Part shown: one piece after another, positions 44,236 through 53,375 of the stretch
How the letters are laid out: each line of letters opens with the position of its first letter
How positions within the stretch are numbered: the first letter of the stretch is position 1
Assembly (NCBI RefSeq): GCF_000373925.1
Contig: NZ_KB892746.1
Coordinates: 62,001 to 126,000, forward strand
Direction: 5' to 3'
DNA length: 64,000 nt
Source of the DNA: Actinopolymorpha alba DSM 45243
Lineage (GTDB): Bacteria; Actinomycetota; Actinomycetes; Propionibacteriales; Actinopolymorphaceae
Position numbers and translations under genes: made by a program
The notes under the pieces: generated by a model
What the model was told of the DNA's origin: nothing
The model's database searches: none
Seen by the model: the letters and a program-made list of their open reading frames with translations, nothing else

Positions 44236-45452
44236 CACCGCACCGGAACCTCGCGTAGCCCGCCGACGATGAGTCCCTCCACCCGGTGCAGGTCTTCCGC
44301 CGCGACAGCGAGTTCGAGAGAGGGAAGCCGGCGCAGCAGAACGTCGAGCACCGTCTGGAGTTCGGTGCGGGCAAGTGTTTGGCCAAGGCAGGAGTGCGGT
44401 CCGGTGCCGAAGGCCAGATGGGGATTCGGGTTGCGGTGAAGGTTCATCTCGTCGGCGTCGGCGAACGCGCTCTCGTCGCGGTTGGCCGCGCCCATGTTGC
44501 ATACGACGGTGGTGCCGCGGGGGAGCAGGGTGCCGCCGACTTCGACCTCGTTGGTGAGATACCGCGGCATTCCGAATCCTGCGTTGGCGTCGAACCGCAG
44601 CGCTTCCTCCACGGCCGTACGAATCAGCGATCTGTCCGCGAGCAACTGCTCCCACCGCTGCCGGTCGGCCAGCAGCATCGCCACCATCTTCCCGATCATG
44701 TTCGTGGTGGTCTCGTGTCCGGCGACCAACAGACCCTGGCCGGTGGCGACGAGTTCCTCCTCAGACAGCCGGCCACCGGCAGGATCGGTCGCGTTGATGA
44801 GTTCGCTGAGCAGGTCCTCGCCCGGCTCCGTACGCCTGACGGTGATGTGCCCGCGCATGTACGACAGGAACTCCGCCTGTGCGGCGTCAACCTCAGCTTG
44901 CGTATACCTGGTGAGGTTCAGCAGGGTTTCGGACCAGTAGGTGAATCTTTCCCGATCGGTGTCCGGAACGCCGAGCAGGTCACAGATCACCCACACCGGC
45001 AGCGGAAAGCCAAGGCGCGCCCTGAGATCCGCTGGACAACCGTCTTCCAGAAGCTCATCGATGAGCCGGTCGGTCATCGCCTCGATCTTCGGTTGGAGAG
45101 CGGTCATCCGCTTGACGGTGAACCACTTGACGACCATTCGCCGCCACCGCAGGTGCCCCTCGCCGGTCTGGGAGATCGATGACGCGAGCGTGCTGTTGAA
45201 TGGTCCGCCCGATTCGTTGGTGGAGATCCGGGCTGCGTCGTCCGCGTCCAGTTGGCGGGTGAATCGCGGATCTGACAAGACCAACTTGACATCGTCGTAG
45301 CGGGTGAGGAGCGATGCCTCATCACCGCTGGGCAGGCGAATCGCGGCAACCGGACATTCCTGCCGTAATCGCGCCCATTCGGCCGGCGGCTCCAGGGCCG
45401 CATCGCTGGGAATCGGGTAGTTAAGTACCTGTCCGTTGTCGTCCTGGCTCAC
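44232..45452 (-). CDS. Cytochrome P450
   Basis: A 406-residue soluble actinobacterial P450. The oxygen-binding I-helix is VAGHETTTN, the K-helix ExxR is EALR, and the heme-binding loop is FGTGPHSCLGQTLAR with the Cys thiolate. The start GTG 45452 is chosen for family length. No ferredoxin or reductase is encoded next to it, so partners come from elsewhere. The substrate is unknown; co-translation with a TetR regulator suggests xenobiotic or secondary-metabolite induction. Confidence 0.92.
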   Translation of the reverse strand: MSQDDNGQVLNYPIPSDAALEPPAEWARLRQECPVAAIRLPSGDEASLLTRYDDVKLVLSDPRFTRQLDADDAARISTNESGGPFNSTLASSISQTGEGHLRWRRMVVKWFTVKRMTALQPKIEAMTDRLIDELLEDGCPADLRARLGFPLPVWVICDLLGVPDTDRERFTYWSETLLNLTRYTQAEVDAAQAEFLSYMRGHITVRRTEPGEDLLSELINATDPAGGRLSEEELVATGQGLLVAGHETTTNMIGKMVAMLLADRQRWEQLLADRSLIRTAVEEALRFDANAGFGMPRYLTNEVEVGGTLLPRGTTVVCNMGAANRDESAFADADEMNLHRNPNPHLAFGTGPHSCLGQTLARTELQTVLDVLLRRLPSLELAVAAEDLHRVEGLIVGGLREVPVRW

Positions 45453-45488
45453 TGTGACACCCCCGGAGGCCAAGCTGCGATTGCGTCC

Positions 45489-45528
45489 AGTCAAGTCCGC
45501 CCGCGAAGTTAAGTCAACCGCCTGACTT
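45489..45528. promoter_or_regulatory. Repeated AGTCAA half-sites upstream of the P450-TetR operon
   Basis: Half-sites agtcaa at 45489-45494 and 45512-45517, and the inverted form tgactt at 45523-45528; the last two make an aagtca-6-tgactt dyad (45511-45528). It is 60-75 bases upstream of the P450 start, where a TetR-type repressor would bind. Confidence 0.5.
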
Positions 45529-45640
45529 GTCCCGTACGTCGCCGCCCGGGGGCGGAGATCGGCTCCCGCTGAGACTCGCAGTAAGAAGAAGTTCTGCGTC
45601 CTCGTGAACCCGGAGGCGCTGGAACGCAACAGAGAAGGCG

Positions 45641-46195
45641 ATGGACGACGACGAGCTGGTCAGTGCCGTGGCGGGTGGTGACGACGGGGCGTTGCGCGAG
45701 CTGTTCTCGCGGCATGCGCCGTGGTTGGCTGCCCGGCTGCGTACGGTCCTGCCCGCCGCCGATGTGGAGGACGTGCTCCAGGAGACCTTCGTGGGGGTGT
45801 GGCGAGGTGCCGCGGGTTACCGGTCGGGGGGTGCCGGTGGATGGCTGTGGGGGATCGCGCGGCGGCAGGCGGCGTTGTGGCTGCGCCGCCGGGGCCATCC
45901 GGAACGGCTGGTGACCGCTCTGGTTGCGGCCGGTGAGCTGCAGCCGGTGGACCCGACGGAAGCGGCGTTGTCCCGGGCAGAGCTTGCCGCCGCCGTCGAG
46001 GCGCTGGGCCCGGAGGGCAGCCCGCAGCGGGAGACCTGGCGGCTGATGTACGTCGAGGACCGGCCGGTGGCTGAGGTAGCTGAGCTGATGGGCGTGCCGG
46101 AGGGGACGGTGAAGAGCCGCGCGTACCAGATCCGCCGGCTGATGCGCGCGGCGCTGCGACGCCACGACCCGATGCTCGAGAGAGGTGGGCGATGA
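45641..46195 (+). CDS. ECF-type sigma factor (first gene of ABC-exporter operon)
   Basis: A 184-residue minimal sigma factor. Region 2 is VEDVLQETFVGVWRG, region 4 is PVAEVAELMGVPEGTVKSRAYQIRRLMR. An AGAAGG ribosome site precedes ATG 45641. Its stop overlaps the next start (ATGA). Classical ECF genes are followed by a zinc-binding anti-sigma factor; here the next gene is an integral membrane protein without Cys/His motifs, so that protein may fill the role. Confidence 0.9.
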   Translation: MDDDELVSAVAGGDDGALRELFSRHAPWLAARLRTVLPAADVEDVLQETFVGVWRGAAGYRSGGAGGWLWGIARRQAALWLRRRGHPERLVTALVAAGELQPVDPTEAALSRAELAAAVEALGPEGSPQRETWRLMYVEDRPVAEVAELMGVPEGTVKSRAYQIRRLMRAALRRHDPMLERGGR

Positions 46196-46929
46196 CCAGC
46201 GACCATGAGGTGGGTCCCGATCGTGCCTCGGCGCGGCCCGGCCCAGCTCCGCGCGACGTCGACCTGGACCGTGTCTGGGTCGGGGTGGCCGCCGAGGTGT
46301 GGCGGCGCCGTCCCGGTCCGGTGGAGCGGCTGGCCGGCCGGCTGCTCCGCTCGCCGGGCCTGGCTCGGGCGTTGGTGACCACGCCGTCGCTGCTGCTCGC
46401 GTGGGTCGTCGCCACCGCGGTGGTGCTGCTGGCCGGGGCGCTGGCCACGCTGGGGACCGGGACGCCCTACGTCGCGCTCGTCGCGCCGGCTGTGGCCGCA
46501 GCGGGTATCGCGTACGCGTACGGACCCGGCGTCGACCCGGCCTGGGAGCTGTCGTGCAGCGTCGCGGTCAGCGATCGGATGGTGCTGCTGGTCCGGGCGC
46601 TGACGGTGTTCGGTCTGAACGCGGCGTTCGGGCTGGCCGCCTCGGCCGCGTCAGGCGTCGCGACGGCGGTCACGCTCGGCTGGCTGCTCCCGATGACCGC
46701 TGTGTGCGCGCTGGCGCTGGCCACGGCGACGGTCGCCCGGTCGGCGAACGTCGGTGTCGCGGCCGGCGTGGCCAGCTGGCTGATCGCGATTCTGGCCGGC
46801 CAGGCGGCCACCGGGCGGATCAGCGCCGCGGTGACGACCTCAGCACTGTGGCTTCCCTGTCTGGCGTTCGCCGGCTGCTGCGCGGCGATCGTGCTCTACA
46901 CGACCAGGATCCCGAAAGGAAGCTCATGA
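46192..46929 (+). CDS. Integral membrane protein, possible atypical anti-sigma factor
   Basis: A 245-residue protein: a cytosolic N-terminus of about 65 residues (with VDLDRVWVGVAAEVWRRRPG), then about six transmembrane helices. No zf-HC2 motif (HxxxCxxC) is present. Position directly after a sigma gene and before an ABC transporter, with ATGA overlaps on both sides, suggests that the N-terminal segment holds the sigma factor at the membrane (inference). Confidence 0.6.
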   Translation: MTSDHEVGPDRASARPGPAPRDVDLDRVWVGVAAEVWRRRPGPVERLAGRLLRSPGLARALVTTPSLLLAWVVATAVVLLAGALATLGTGTPYVALVAPAVAAAGIAYAYGPGVDPAWELSCSVAVSDRMVLLVRALTVFGLNAAFGLAASAASGVATAVTLGWLLPMTAVCALALATATVARSANVGVAAGVASWLIAILAGQAATGRISAAVTTSALWLPCLAFAGCCAAIVLYTTRIPKGSS

Positions 46930-47672
46930 ACGTCGCGACCACTGATCTGACCCGCCGGTTCGGCCGGAACGTGGCCGTGGCCGGGGTGACCCTGGACGCG
47001 GGTCCGGGCGTGTTCGGTCTGCTCGGCCCGAACGGGGCGGGCAAGACCTCGCTGCTGCGGATGCTGGCGACGGTGATCCCACCGTCGTCGGGCCGCATAC
47101 GGTTGCTCGGTCGTGATCCCGGCGTCTACGGGCAGCGCCGGCAGATCCGGCGCAGGCTCGGCTACGTACCGCAGAATCTGGGCTTCTACCCGGGGTTCAC
47201 GGTCGTGGAGTTCGTCGAGTACTTCGCGCTGTTGAAGGAGCTGCCGGCGGCGGAGGTGCACCGCGCGGTCGCCGTCGCGGTCGAACGCGTCGGCCTGGGA
47301 GACAAGGCGACGGCGAAGCTGCGCACCCTCTCCGGAGGGATGCTGCGCCGGGTGGGCATCGCGCAGGCGATCGTGAACGAGCCCGAACTCCTGCTCCTGG
47401 ACGAACCGACCGCCGGACTGGACCCCGCGCAGCGGGTCGCGTTCCGGGCCCTGCTGCGCGACCTCGGGCAGCAGGCCACCGTCATCGTCAGCACCCACCT
47501 GGTCGAGGACGTCGGCGCCGCCTGCACCCAGGTCGCCCTGATGGACCAGGGAAAGATCGTTTTCCACGGTACGCCGGACGAGCTGGTCGCCCGCGGCGCC
47601 GGAACAACGGCGGCGGGCGATGCCCCGCTGGAGCGCGGCTACAGCGCGGTGCTGGCGGAGGCGGGCTCATGA
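46926..47672 (+). CDS. ABC exporter ATP-binding protein
   Basis: A 248-residue ATPase: Walker A GPNGAGKTS, Q-loop in RLGYVPQNLGFYPG, signature TLSGGMLRRVGIAQ, Walker B LLLLDEPTAGLD and switch His in VIVSTHLVEDV. It is of the drug/antibiotic-exporter (CcmA) group. Overlaps both neighbours by four bases. Confidence 0.92.
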   Translation: MNVATTDLTRRFGRNVAVAGVTLDAGPGVFGLLGPNGAGKTSLLRMLATVIPPSSGRIRLLGRDPGVYGQRRQIRRRLGYVPQNLGFYPGFTVVEFVEYFALLKELPAAEVHRAVAVAVERVGLGDKATAKLRTLSGGMLRRVGIAQAIVNEPELLLLDEPTAGLDPAQRVAFRALLRDLGQQATVIVSTHLVEDVGAACTQVALMDQGKIVFHGTPDELVARGAGTTAAGDAPLERGYSAVLAEAGS

Positions 47673-49138
47673 CCGCCACACCCGCCATGCCGGTGCCCAC
47701 CCGGCCCGGCCGGACCGCCCGCGTGCCGCTGGCGGCGGCGGGGCGACTGCTGCGGTTGGAGCTGCGCCGCAACGTGATGCTGTGGCTGCTGCCGATCGTC
47801 GCCGCGCTCTTCTGGCTGGTCACGTACCGGCCGGCGATGGCGTACCCACCGTTGTGGAACGTCCGTGCGATGACCATGCAGACCAGCGCCTCGGCGGTCT
47901 TCGTGCCCACCGTGGTCGGCGCCGCCGCCTGGCTGGGCTCGCGGGAGGCCCGGCACGGCATGACCGACCTTCTGTCCGGCGTCTCCCGCCCGCGGTGGGT
48001 CCGCCAGCTCGCCACCTGGGCCGCCACCACCTGCTGGGCGCTGGTCGCCTACCTGGGCTGCGTGGCTGCGCTGTACGCGGTCACCGCTCAGCAGGGGGCC
48101 TGGGGCGGCCCGCTGTGGTGGCCGGCCGCTGTCGGCGCCGCGAGCCTGCCCGCGTTCTCCGCGCTCGGATTCGCCGCCGGCGCGCTGCGCCCCAGCCGGT
48201 TCACCGCACCACTGGTCGCGGTCGCCGCGTTCCTCGCGCTCGAACTCACCGCGCAGTTCATCCAAGGCGACGACTCACCCTGGCAGGTGTCCCCGCTGGT
48301 CGCGGGCCCCTGGGAGATCGGCGCCGACCATGGCGTCGCGACGTTCTACCGGTACCTGCCTGACCTGCCCATCGTCCAGCTGATGTTCCTCGCCGGCCTC
48401 ACCGCGGCGCTGCTCGGCGTACTCGGCCTGCCCGCCGGGTCCGGTGGCCGGTGGGTACGCCGTTTCACCGCCGGCCTCACCACGGCCGGCGTGCTGGCCG
48501 CGGTCACCGCGACCGCGCTGGCTGGCACCGGGCGGCTCGACCCCCACGGCATGATCGCCATCCCCGCGCTGCACAACCCTGCCAACGACCGTCCCGTCCC
48601 CTACACCCCCGTGTGCGGCGACACCCCCATCCCGGTCTGCCTGCACCCCGCGTACGCCAGCTACCTGCCCACCCTGACAGCCGCACTCGAACCGGTACTC
48701 GGCGAACTGGCCGGCCTGCCTGGCGCGCCGGCTCGCATCGACCAAGCCGCCGCGACCTACCGACAGGAATCGGGCAACGGTGTCAGTATCAGCAGTGCCG
48801 GCCCGGCCATGAGAGGGACGCCGCCAACGCTCCACCTCCTCCTTCCCTTCCAACTGGCACGTTCGGCAACCACGGACGAACTAACCAGCGAGCTGCGAAC
48901 GAACACCGCGCGCGAGATCCTCAACAGCGTCATCGGCGGTGACCGCCGCAGGACGACCGACGCGCAACAGGCGGTCGCCGCCGCCATCCTGAAGACCTCT
49001 ACGCTCCCACCGGGTTCCCCCACCGCCAACGCCGCGCAACGGTTCGCCGCCCTGCCACCCGCCACCCGGCACGCCTGGCTCACGCGCCACGTGGCCGCGC
49101 TGCGAGCCGGTCAGCTCACCCTCGCGGAGCTGCCATGA
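47669..49138 (+). CDS. ABC exporter permease with a large soluble C-terminal domain
   Basis: A 489-residue protein. Residues about 20-310 carry roughly six transmembrane helices (for example RNVMLWLLPIVAALFWLV and FLAGLTAALLGVLGLP). Residues about 315-489 are soluble, with a Cys pair (VCGDTPIPVC) and a HPAYASYLP segment. The substrate is unknown. The preceding ATPase and the following small membrane protein overlap it, so the transporter is probably ATPase plus two membrane proteins. Confidence 0.75.
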   Translation: MTATPAMPVPTRPGRTARVPLAAAGRLLRLELRRNVMLWLLPIVAALFWLVTYRPAMAYPPLWNVRAMTMQTSASAVFVPTVVGAAAWLGSREARHGMTDLLSGVSRPRWVRQLATWAATTCWALVAYLGCVAALYAVTAQQGAWGGPLWWPAAVGAASLPAFSALGFAAGALRPSRFTAPLVAVAAFLALELTAQFIQGDDSPWQVSPLVAGPWEIGADHGVATFYRYLPDLPIVQLMFLAGLTAALLGVLGLPAGSGGRWVRRFTAGLTTAGVLAAVTATALAGTGRLDPHGMIAIPALHNPANDRPVPYTPVCGDTPIPVCLHPAYASYLPTLTAALEPVLGELAGLPGAPARIDQAAATYRQESGNGVSISSAGPAMRGTPPTLHLLLPFQLARSATTDELTSELRTNTAREILNSVIGGDRRRTTDAQQAVAAAILKTSTLPPGSPTANAAQRFAALPPATRHAWLTRHVAALRAGQLTLAELP

Positions 49139-49782
49139 CTGTTGTCGCGGCCGGCAAGCCGCCGGCGGGATCCGCCCGTGGTGGCCTACGCCTGCTACGG
49201 CTGCACCTGAGCAGCCGCCGCGTCCCAGCGGCCCTGGCCGCGATCGCGGCCTGCGCTGTCGTACTCCGGATCGCGCTGCTCTGGCAGTGGGACGCCTACG
49301 GCGCACTCCAACTCCCGCTGATCCTCGAAACCGGGTGCGCCGTCGCCATCGCCGTCACCACCGCCAGCCCGTTCGGCGAACCGGAACGCGCCACCGGCCG
49401 ATGGCTGCCGCTCCTGCGACTGGGCACGGCGCTGACCCTGACCGCCGCCGCAGTAGGCGCACTGGCCGTCGCGGGAATCGGCGCTCATCTCGCCGGGGGC
49501 GGCTTGGACGTGCTGCGCAACCTCGCCGGACTAACCGGCATCGGCCTGCTGTGCGCCGCATTCCTTGGCGGAGCACTCGCATGGGCCGCCCCCACTGCCT
49601 ACCTCGTGATCGCCATCTACGCCCTGTACACCCAGTGGCACGGTCCCGCACTCACTACACCCTGGATCTGGCCCGCCCGCCCACCACACGACCTCGGCGC
49701 CGCCGTCTGCGCCGGCCTGGTCTTCATCACCGGCCTGGCCGCCATCGCGCTACGCGGAGCCCGCGACGCCGCCAACAAGTGA
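49135..49782 (+). CDS. Membrane protein, last gene of the sigma-ABC operon
   Basis: A 215-residue protein with about six predicted transmembrane helices (PAALAAIAACAVVLRIALLW near residue 32) and no recognised domain. The start ATG 49135 overlaps the permease stop. Probably a second permease-like subunit of the same exporter. Confidence 0.65.
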   Translation: MTVVAAGKPPAGSARGGLRLLRLHLSSRRVPAALAAIAACAVVLRIALLWQWDAYGALQLPLILETGCAVAIAVTTASPFGEPERATGRWLPLLRLGTALTLTAAAVGALAVAGIGAHLAGGGLDVLRNLAGLTGIGLLCAAFLGGALAWAAPTAYLVIAIYALYTQWHGPALTTPWIWPARPPHDLGAAVCAGLVFITGLAAIALRGARDAANK

Positions 49783-49832
49783 TCTTGGGCTTGCCGCTCA
49801 GTCTGTCGTGGGGAGGCTCGTAGAGTCGGGTC

Positions 49833-50798
49833 ATGGCAACTTTTCGACCGTATGCCGAGGCCGATGCTCCGGCCGTGGCCGCACTGGCGAACGACGTCGA
49901 GGTTCACTTCGGTGGACCGCCGTTGTTTGGTCCCCATGATGTGGGCGACTGGATGCGGGGTATACGTGACGTGGATCTTGACACCCGACTTGTGGTGACG
50001 TCGGACGGCATGGTTGTCGCGTACGGGCTGGTCTCAGCGCCCGCGGACGGGGGACAGCAGGCCGGCATGAACGGCGCCGTTCATCCGGCATGGCGCGGGC
50101 AAGGCATCGGTCGGGAACTCCTGGCATGGCAGGTCGGGCGCCTTGATGATCTGCATCGTCAGATCGCGCCGACAGCCGATTGGACCGCCCGCGCAGGCGC
50201 GCACCGGCAAGACACCGTCGCGCAGCGCCTGCTCGAGCGTGAGAGCTTCACTCCGGTCCGGTACTGGTTCGGTATGGAGGCGCCGACTACGGCAGCGGCG
50301 ACTGTCCGGGCGTTGCCCACCGGGCTGCGGGTTCAGAACGCCGCGGATGTCGACTCGGCGGCGCTCTATTCCGCACATCTGGAAGCGTTCGCCGAGCACT
50401 TTGGCTTCGAGCCACGCGGCATGCAGGAGTGGACTGCCCGCACGATTGAGTCGGCCGGGTTCCGGCCAGACCTGTCCCGGATCGTGTACGACGACGACAT
50501 CGTTGCTTACGTCCTGGCGTTCGACGAGCCCCAACCCGATGGCGTGTACGTCGGTGTCGTCGGTACCCGACCAGTCTGGCGTGGCCGGGGCCTCGCTTCC
50601 TTCCTGCTGGCCGAGGTGCTGACCGCTGCCGCTGCGGCGGGCAAGACAACGGCCCGGTTGAACGTCGATGCGACCAACCCGACCGGGGCGGTCGAGATCT
50701 ACAAGCGGGCGGGCTTTGCCGTGGTGTCTGAGTTCGTCTCCTATTCGAGGCCCCTTAGGACGTTTGGCGCAAGCCTTTCCGGATTTCCGCGCGGCTGA
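49833..50798 (+). CDS. Tandem GNAT acetyltransferase (two-domain)
   Basis: A 321-residue protein with two GNAT modules. Domain 1 has the acetyl-CoA loop AWRGQGIGRELLAW; domain 2 has VWRGRGLASFLLAE and closes with NPTGAVEIYKRAGF. The two-domain layout resembles mycothiol synthase MshD but the N-terminal sequence is not clearly MshD. Its 3' end overlaps the 3' end of the convergent GH32 gene by 44 bases. Confidence 0.8.
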   Translation: MATFRPYAEADAPAVAALANDVEVHFGGPPLFGPHDVGDWMRGIRDVDLDTRLVVTSDGMVVAYGLVSAPADGGQQAGMNGAVHPAWRGQGIGRELLAWQVGRLDDLHRQIAPTADWTARAGAHRQDTVAQRLLERESFTPVRYWFGMEAPTTAAATVRALPTGLRVQNAADVDSAALYSAHLEAFAEHFGFEPRGMQEWTARTIESAGFRPDLSRIVYDDDIVAYVLAFDEPQPDGVYVGVVGTRPVWRGRGLASFLLAEVLTAAAAAGKTTARLNVDATNPTGAVEIYKRAGFAVVSEFVSYSRPLRTFGASLSGFPRG

Positions 50799-52155
50799 TC
50801 TCGAGCGCTCCGTCGATGACGTCCAGAGCGATCGTTCTGCCTGGTCGATCGTAGGCGCGTGCGTTGAGCGCCACTCCGTCGACATACAGCGTCGCGATGC
50901 TGTTGTCGACGATCACCGTGATGGTGTAGTCGCGTTCAGGTGTGAGCGTGATGGGTCGCTCGAGACCCTTGTTGTCATAGCGATACCAGGGATAGTTGGG
51001 GCGTCGATCAAAGCTGACCCGGTTTTCGGGGATGCTGAATCTGTATTCGTACCCATCTCCGGTCGCCTTGTCCTCGTAGAGGCGGAGGCTGAAGGCCCTG
51101 GTGCCAGCCGTGAAGCGCACCGTGGTTTCGAAGGCGAACACCTCGCCCGACTCCTCGGCAAGGACGCACTCAGCGAGTGAGTCGCTGGTCTGAAGAGTCA
51201 TTAGTGCGTGCGGGAGTGTTACCGGATCGCTGAATGCGGCCACAACTCCGGCGGGTGGGACGACACCGAGGGATCCGTCGTCGCGCTGCATGATCTCGTG
51301 TACGACAAGCGTTCCGCCCCACTGCCACGAACGGCGTTCATCGCAGTCCTCCTTCGTGGGCACCCAGCCGAAGAGATACCGCTGGTCGCCGTGGGCTGCA
51401 GAGCGAGCGGCGTAATACGCACGTCCGTCGAAGGCGTCATCCGCGGGCGCGACCCAGGGGCCGTCGAGGCTTCGACTCATGCGGTAGACCGTCTTGCTCT
51501 TGTCGCTGTATTCGGTCGTCAGGAGATACCAGTAATCTCCCATCCTGAAGAGATCGGGCATCTCGTGCATCGAATAGAGGCCGGGCGCCCAGAAATCTCC
51601 CTCGAACGTCCAGGCGCGAAGATCGGTCGAACTAAACGACACGGTCCGGCCGGTGAGAATCTTCTCTCCGTCGACCTTGCGGGCGCCGAGGATCATCACG
51701 TAGCGCTGCGTGTCGTCATCCCACAAGACGAAGGGATCCCGCCAGTCGTCTGGATCGTAACCAGGCTGGGGGACGACGAGCTCCTGTCCCGTCTTGGTCC
51801 AGGTCGTCAGATCCGGACTCGTGGCGACCATGAGCACCTGCGACGCCTTCCCGCGAGCTTTGAAGTCGCGGTTGTAGCCGGTGTACATGGCATAGAACGT
51901 TCTGTCGGCTTCGAAGACGCTGCCGGCGAAGATGAACTGGTCCTGGTCGTCGTCCCCGCCGCGTTCCAGGACCTCGCCGAGATCGTCGTACGACACGAAG
52001 TCGGTGGTACGCGCCAACGCCCAGCCGAACGGCTCCCCGAACGGGCCCGGCTTCCGGGTGTCGCGTTGGTGGAAGAGATAGAACACGCCGTCCTTGCACA
52101 ACGGCATACAGTCTCCGAACCAGCAGCCGTCAGGTTGGTAGTAGAGATCGTGCAA
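50755..52155 (-). CDS. GH32-like fructan/sucrose hydrolase (clan J)
   Basis: A 466-residue enzyme. The five-bladed propeller starts at once: WFGDCMPLCKDGVFYLFHQ holds the nucleophile-equivalent Asp15; the RDP motif is in DDWRDPFVLW and the acid/base Glu in MHEMPDLF. The last 150 residues form the beta-sandwich typical of the family (SLRLYEDKATGDGYEYRF). No signal peptide is visible. The start is uncertain: TTG 52155 fits the family start best (GAAGGGA site), since no ATG or GTG is near and the frame is open far upstream. Related proteins are annotated as levanases or fructosidases; this branch is not typical invertase. Confidence 0.8.
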   Translation of the reverse strand: MHDLYYQPDGCWFGDCMPLCKDGVFYLFHQRDTRKPGPFGEPFGWALARTTDFVSYDDLGEVLERGGDDDQDQFIFAGSVFEADRTFYAMYTGYNRDFKARGKASQVLMVATSPDLTTWTKTGQELVVPQPGYDPDDWRDPFVLWDDDTQRYVMILGARKVDGEKILTGRTVSFSSTDLRAWTFEGDFWAPGLYSMHEMPDLFRMGDYWYLLTTEYSDKSKTVYRMSRSLDGPWVAPADDAFDGRAYYAARSAAHGDQRYLFGWVPTKEDCDERRSWQWGGTLVVHEIMQRDDGSLGVVPPAGVVAAFSDPVTLPHALMTLQTSDSLAECVLAEESGEVFAFETTVRFTAGTRAFSLRLYEDKATGDGYEYRFSIPENRVSFDRRPNYPWYRYDNKGLERPITLTPERDYTITVIVDNSIATLYVDGVALNARAYDRPGRTIALDVIDGALEISRAEIRKGLRQTS

Positions 52156-52269
52156 TGCCCTCAAGTCCCTTCGAGGTGCGCGCCGAGAGGTCAGTCGAGA
52201 ACGGACTCTAGACCCGGGTGAGACGAAACCCGGATGCCGCTGTCGGCGCCGTTGCCTAGGGTGGCGGCC

Positions 52270-53004
52270 ATGACTCTCTCTACCGATGCGTGCCTTGCCG
52301 CGATCACATACCACTCTCGTGGCTTCGCCGACGCTGTCCGTGACAACCTCGACGCGCGGGTCGAGCACTGTCCCGACTGGGACGTTGCCGACCTGGTCTG
52401 GCACCTGACCGAGGTGCACTGGTTCTGGCGAACGATCGCGGGGGAGCGGCTGGCCGCGCCGGCAGACGAGTCCCAGCGGCCGGGGCGTCCGGAGAGGGAG
52501 GATCTCGTCGCGGCGTTCGAGCGCGGTGCCGCCGAACTCGTCGACACGCTTCGCGACGCTGACCAGGAAGCACCCGTGTGGACCTGGTTCCCCGGACGCC
52601 AGGACATCGGGTTCATCACGAGGCACCAGGTGCAGGAGGCCGCCGTGCACCACTGGGATGCCGTGAACGCCGCTGGGAAGGCATGGACGGTGGAGACCGA
52701 GGTGGCGGCCGACGCGGTCGAGGAGTTCCTCACCTGCTCCCTGGCCGACGAGAACGACGTCAAGCAGCTGGGCCGATCCCTGTCCGGCCCGATCGTCCTC
52801 ACCGCGACCGATACCGGATCCTCGTGGACGATCGCCCAGGCAGACCCTGCCGCCGCACTGCTGTGGACGCCTCGTGCGGATGGCCCGGCGACGGTCAGTG
52901 GTACGACGGCGGATCTGCTGCTCTGGCTGTATGGCCGCGTTGCCCTGCCCACCGACCAGCCCGAGCGGGTCGCGGAGTTCCGTTCCCTGAGCTCCACCGA
53001 CTAG
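52270..53004 (+). CDS. Maleylpyruvate isomerase family mycothiol-dependent enzyme
   Basis: A 244-residue DinB-fold enzyme. The metal His ligands are in DLVWHLTEVHWFW and, after the central helices, RHQVQEAAVHHWDAVNA; the C-terminal part (AALLWTPRADGP, then TADLLLWLYGR) is the MDMPI C-terminal domain. Members use mycothiol in isomerase or transfer reactions. Start ATG 52270 is 36 bases downstream of the first open ATG. Confidence 0.85.
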   Translation: MTLSTDACLAAITYHSRGFADAVRDNLDARVEHCPDWDVADLVWHLTEVHWFWRTIAGERLAAPADESQRPGRPEREDLVAAFERGAAELVDTLRDADQEAPVWTWFPGRQDIGFITRHQVQEAAVHHWDAVNAAGKAWTVETEVAADAVEEFLTCSLADENDVKQLGRSLSGPIVLTATDTGSSWTIAQADPAAALLWTPRADGPATVSGTTADLLLWLYGRVALPTDQPERVAEFRSLSSTD

Positions 53005-53375
53005 ACGAACAAGGTCAGCTGCGACAGGTGTCGGTTTACGAGAAGACGTACAGACGATGACGAGCGAGTCTCGCGAAGTGGCCGTTTCCGGACACCTGTA
53101 GCTAATCGAGATCACCGGCTAACCAGCCAGTGGGAACGGTTTGCCCGAATTCGGGCAAACAACCAGGCCCGATCTGTCCGATTCCTTTCCATTAGCGGCA
53201 ATCCCCGCACGTCGACGATCTCGCAAGGGTCAGGTCTTGCGCGGGTCGGTAGCGTGTGCCGGTCTGTCGGGGTGTGCGTGGGGGGCCAGCACGCTCTATC
53301 GCATCGTGTCCGCGTTGTTCGTTCTGCAATGCCCGCATCGTTCACGTCGTGCGTCGCTGGGAGGGGAACCCCTTG
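53005..53375. other. Intergenic region with a 22-bp palindrome
   Basis: 371 bases with no supported gene. A perfect palindrome lies at 53139-53160 and the right end is the ribosome site (GAGGGG) of the large secreted protein. Confidence 0.4.
53139..53160. promoter_or_regulatory. Perfect 22-bp palindrome
   Basis: gtttgcccgaa followed directly by its reverse complement ttcgggcaaac, no spacer, all 22 bases pair. It lies 135 bases after the preceding stop and 216 bases before the next start. Even symmetry without a loop favours a dimeric-repressor site over a terminator. Confidence 0.5.

Noticed and set aside
43552-45452. Biosynthetic gene cluster around the P450
   Set aside because: No polyketide, peptide-synthetase, terpene or RiPP core gene within the window.
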